From a virus, in the IMG/VR virus record IMGVR_UViG_3300048997_000259, positions 1 through 46,414 of that record: DNA of 46,414 nt; one strand, written 5' to 3'. Shown here in pieces: positions 44,177 through 46,414 of the stretch; position 1 is the first letter of the stretch; the number at the start of each line of letters is the position of its first letter. The notes beneath the pieces are model-generated. The model saw only the letters and a list, made by a program, of their open reading frames with translations, searched no databases and was not told the origin of the DNA. A program made the translations under genes and the position numbers.

Positions 44177-44439
44177 GCTACATTCTCGATCTCCGCTACA
44201 GCTTCGAGTTTTGCCTGTGCGGACACGGTGCGAAGTTTCATTGCGATTGGAAAAAATCTGCGGATGAACTTTGCGATAAACCCATTTGCCAGAAACACGC
44301 GAAAGAAGTTGGGCCAGATAAGCACCTCTGCCCATTCCATCAGCTTCAGTACCAAAGCTGGAAGCGCAAGCACCCGGAGAAAGTTGGAGCGGTTGAAGTG
44401 GGAGTGCAGGAAAGTTTGTTCGATGGAGCGCAAGTGTAA
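44173..44439 (+). CDS. Cys/His-rich hypothetical protein
   Basis: 88 aa from GTG 44173. CLCGHG, CDWKKSADELCD, CQKHAK and CPFH give six cysteines with histidines, consistent with two zinc sites. The C-terminus is Val/Glu-rich and ends VQESLFDGAQV, which could be a protein-contact tail (LF motif), for example with a sliding clamp. This last point is speculative. Confidence 0.65.
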   Translation: MSYILDLRYSFEFCLCGHGAKFHCDWKKSADELCDKPICQKHAKEVGPDKHLCPFHQLQYQSWKRKHPEKVGAVEVGVQESLFDGAQV

Positions 44440-44879
44440 TGGATTATCTGGGCAAATTGCTGATTGGCCGCACAGGCCAAGGTGAGGTTCACTTTGTAGG
44501 GCGTTGCGTTTCGCACTGCGAAGCACCCACCGTTACGGTTGTTACGCCGGATGGTCGGAAGATTCATTGGCGTGCTGATCTTTGCGAAGTGATTCAGTTC
44601 AGCGATGAAGTTGTGGAAATGCTTTTGCCGTTGAATCAAGGAGGGACAATTCCAATGCTGATTGCACAAAATGACGATCCTGAGCTTTTAGAGTGGCTGG
44701 CGAATGCTCACCGGCTGGGCGGTGGCTTCGTGTCGTCGCTGGCGAGTGCCGCGCTACGAGCTGATCCTGAGAACTACGCGATCATTCGTCCGATGATCCT
44801 GCAAATGCGGCAGAAGTATCCCGGGTATGAACCGACGGATGCGGTGAAGGCCGAGATCGCGGCGAGGGTACGATTATGA
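44439..44879 (+). CDS. Hypothetical protein
   Basis: 146 aa starting at the base where the preceding gene stops. N-terminal beta-rich half (LIGRTGQGEVHFVGRCVSHC, TVTVVTPDGRKIHW), C-terminal helices (LEWLANAHRLGGGFVSSLAS). Likely two domains. Coupled to the next gene by ATGA. No family recognised. Confidence 0.65.
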   Translation: MDYLGKLLIGRTGQGEVHFVGRCVSHCEAPTVTVVTPDGRKIHWRADLCEVIQFSDEVVEMLLPLNQGGTIPMLIAQNDDPELLEWLANAHRLGGGFVSSLASAALRADPENYAIIRPMILQMRQKYPGYEPTDAVKAEIAARVRL

Positions 44880-45112
44880 TCATCGACCTCGAAGTCCTGA
44901 ACCTCTCTGACGACGAACTCCGTCGCATCTACAAGTGGGTCTATGCGCGTGGGGTGCAGCCGAAATTCCTGCAATCTTTCGCGGCGGCGTTCCTGCTAGT
45001 CGAAGACCAGCAGGATTTTATTTTGCTTAGGAAGGCGGCGGTGATTTTGGTGGCGAAGTATAACCTCGCCTGCTTTCTGTGTGAGTCGAGCGATTTGGGG
45101 ATAGCCGGATGA
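44876..45112 (+). CDS. Small helical hypothetical protein
   Basis: 78 aa, MIIDLEVLNLSDDELRRIYK, all-helical with hydrophobic heptads. Coupled on both sides by ATGA. No family recognised. Confidence 0.6.
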   Translation: MIIDLEVLNLSDDELRRIYKWVYARGVQPKFLQSFAAAFLLVEDQQDFILLRKAAVILVAKYNLACFLCESSDLGIAG

Positions 45113-45390
45113 CGCCCGCCGAAATCATCCGCACTTGGGGCGAGAACGACTCGGTCATCTTTTGTGTTCGCGTGCCGATCGAGCGTTCTGACGCCGCGTG
45201 CGAGTTGTGTGAGCACTGGATTGCGGCTCTGCCTTCCTCGCGCATGAAAGGCCGCCAGCCTGGCTGGCACTTGGTGTGCAAAGAATGCCTCAATAAATAT
45301 TTTCCCGAGATGCGTGAGCGCGGCGGCGTGGTTAAATTCGGTGGACGATTCAAAACTGAAGACGAAGCAAAGAAGGTTCTACCTGAATGA
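45109..45390 (+). CDS. Zinc-finger hypothetical protein
   Basis: 93 aa. CELCEHW and CKECLNKYF form a four-cysteine finger (about residues 25-67), followed by a basic beta strand (GGVVKFGGRFKTEDEAKK). ATGA overlap with the next gene. Possibly nucleic-acid binding. Confidence 0.65.
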   Translation: MTPAEIIRTWGENDSVIFCVRVPIERSDAACELCEHWIAALPSSRMKGRQPGWHLVCKECLNKYFPEMRERGGVVKFGGRFKTEDEAKKVLPE

Positions 45391-45572
45391 GCGAATTTGA
45401 ATGGCTAGACCAGAAGCACTACGCACTTTCTTTGGATGCTTGGTTGGCGAGACTGGCGTACGATTTGGGCTTAAGACTGAAGCCCGGTGAACGGCAGTTG
45501 AGAGGGCGCAGGTGTGCCGGGTGTTCTTCTTTCCGGTTTTGTGTGCTCGGAAGTGTGATCTCGGTAAACTAA
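45387..45572 (+). CDS. Small hypothetical protein
   Basis: 61 aa; helical N-terminus (LDAWLARLAYDLGLRLKPGE) and a CAGCSSFRFC end. Coupled upstream; the next gene starts 1 base after its stop. No family recognised. Confidence 0.55.
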   Translation: MSEFEWLDQKHYALSLDAWLARLAYDLGLRLKPGERQLRGRRCAGCSSFRFCVLGSVISVN

Positions 45573-45573
45573 G

Positions 45574-45798
45574 GTGAAAAAAGGCGCACGGAAGCCGGAC
45601 AGTAAGTGGGGCGCTGCTCTCGACATGGCGGCGGCTTTGAAGACCGGTCACGGTTTTTTGCTGGAAGGCGACAACCGCGTCGCTAATCGGTTTCGGTCGA
45701 TCTTGCGCGTGTCTAATCGAACCTCTCGATGGCGTTTCACTGTCAGGCAGACGAAAGGTAACTGGTACGCTGTAACTAAAATTGGCGAGTGGCGCTAG
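45574..45798 (+). CDS. Small basic protein, last gene of rightward early operon
   Basis: 74 aa from GTG 45574. Basic and beta-rich, with HGFLLEGDNRVANRFRSILR and RWRFTVRQTKGNWYAVTKIG, a small nucleic-acid-binding look. Its stop overlaps the stop of the convergent HNH gene (CTAG). Confidence 0.6.
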   Translation: MKKGARKPDSKWGAALDMAAALKTGHGFLLEGDNRVANRFRSILRVSNRTSRWRFTVRQTKGNWYAVTKIGEWR

Positions 45799-46139
45799 CC
45801 CTTTTCTACATTGCATACCCAGTGCGCTGCCCCGTTCCAATCCTGCCCGTCTTTTGTGATCCGGTCATCTCTGAACGCCGCGTGCATCCCGCGCCTTCGC
45901 TGGTGCTCAAAAGTGGCTTGCGAGAGCGCCAGCCGGCGATTGCAGAGGCAGCAGCGATGGTTCTGGCGCATGACCATGACCTCGACTCGCCGTTTGTATT
46001 CCCGCCAGCCTTGGGGCGTGTCGGTGCACACTTCCCGTCCATCCGGGTACACGCGGACCGCACCGTCGAGGATGACGGTATAGCGCATGGATTGCTCCGG
46101 GTAGGAATGGGAGTGCGGGATGGGACGGCGGCGAATCAT
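45795..46139 (-). CDS. HNH endonuclease
   Basis: 114 aa from ATG 46139, overlapping the endonuclease VII stop (ATGA). The core reads MRQNHRCCLCNRRLALS, then TFEHQRRRG and HWVCNVEKG: a CxxC zinc pair, a central EH in place of the usual HH/DH, and a final asparagine, the layout of compact HNH nucleases. The last gene of the leftward recombination operon. It may nick DNA during packaging or recombination. Confidence 0.75.
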   Translation of the reverse strand: MIRRRPIPHSHSYPEQSMRYTVILDGAVRVYPDGREVCTDTPQGWREYKRRVEVMVMRQNHRCCLCNRRLALSQATFEHQRRRGMHAAFRDDRITKDGQDWNGAAHWVCNVEKG

Positions 46140-46342
46140 GGCTTCTTCAGATAGGCGATAATCATTTGCGTATTTTGCTCGAACCAACCAAGATTGCTAT
46201 TGCAACTTCTGCACAGTAGGCCGCGGACGCACTTTCCACACGTTCTTCCGCTGGGCCGATTGCAACAGGCGTGATCGTGGTCTATTACGAGTTGTGTAGG
46301 TTTTTTGCAGATGGCGCACGCGCCGCCTTGTTGAATGACCAT
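46136..46342 (-). CDS. Endonuclease VII, C-terminal catalytic part (continues across junction)
   Basis: The C-terminal core of the gene begun at 1-295: CAICKKP, LVIDHDHACC, TCGKCVRGLLCRSCNSNLG and the final helices IIAYLKKP. The DHDH pair and the four-cysteine zinc site followed by VRGLLCxxCNxxLG are the endonuclease VII signature. Bases 46288-46342 repeat bases 1-55, so only 46136-46287 are new sequence here. Confidence 0.85.
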   Translation of the reverse strand: MVIQQGGACAICKKPTQLVIDHDHACCNRPSGRTCGKCVRGLLCRSCNSNLGWFEQNTQMIIAYLKKP

Positions 46343-46414
46343 TGCTTCGAATTGCTCTTTTGAGAGTCGGTGATTTCGCGTGTAAATCGGTATTCGTGCG
46401 CGGTATCGTCGGTT
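46288..46414. repeat. Right copy of terminal direct repeat (circular overlap)
   Basis: Exact copy of bases 1-127. See the left copy for interpretation. Confidence 0.95.

Noticed and set aside
1-46414. CRISPR array or toxin-antitoxin/retron-type defence system
   Set aside because: No regularly spaced direct repeats and no recognisable Cas, reverse transcriptase or toxin motifs were seen.

Overview
The window is one complete circular genome of a temperate, siphovirus-type tailed phage, cut open inside a gene. Bases 1-127 are repeated exactly at 46288-46414, so the unique circle is about 46,287 bp; 127 bp is also a common assembler k-mer, so I read it as an assembly overlap and not a physical terminal repeat. 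An endonuclease VII gene reads across the junction. The host is not named by the sequence. The attP-like site carries the 3' end of a tRNA-Lys(CTT) gene, and several cargo proteins have host-style Sec signal peptides. My guess is a soil bacterium of Acidobacteriota type, at low confidence.

Layout. (1) A leftward early operon runs from 2576 through the origin to 45795. It holds a small protein, a membrane peptide, a putative annealing or recombination-mediator protein, a YqaJ exonuclease, a Cys-rich protein, endonuclease VII and an HNH nuclease. (2) Small rightward genes lie at 2763-4952, followed by a catalytic-domain-only tyrosine recombinase (5018-5623) directly upstream of the packaging genes. 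(3) The late rightward module (5658-29010) encodes TerS, TerL, portal, MuF-like protein, two exported-looking proteins, a protease with a nested scaffold, a DUF2190 cement protein, major capsid protein, connectors, tail terminator, tail tube, tail chaperones G/GT with a canonical T TTT TTA slip site, a 931-aa tape measure, tail hub and fibres. (4) A leftward four-gene cargo cassette with its own promoter candidate (28973-30351) encodes a membrane fatty-acid-hydroxylase/sterol-desaturase-like enzyme. (5) A probable lysis region (30462-31782) has no recognisable endolysin. A Dam-type methylase and a regulatory block with tandem LuxR-type HTHs follow. (6) A tyrosine integrase (35175-36206) is followed by the attP candidate at 36571-36620. 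(7) A rightward early operon (36757-45798) of many tiny, often zinc-binding proteins contains a HerA/FtsK-like ATPase, a C5-cytosine methyltransferase and a plasmid-type rolling-circle Rep protein.

How it fits together. Integration would restore the host tRNA-Lys 3' end. Replication probably starts through the HUH Rep, which is unusual for a tailed dsDNA phage. YqaJ with its neighbour and endonuclease VII would supply recombination and junction processing before headful or cos packaging. Dam and C5 methylases may protect the DNA.

Most unusual elements: a 334-bp transposon-like insertion with perfect 20-bp inverted repeats and an 8-bp target duplication, carrying only a zinc-ribbon ORF (34671-35004); the lipid-hydroxylase cassette; the HerA-MTase-Rep block; and the nested scaffold start and programmed frameshift, which match lambda-style logic in an otherwise unfamiliar genome. 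No similarity search was run; all family names come from motifs and gene order.
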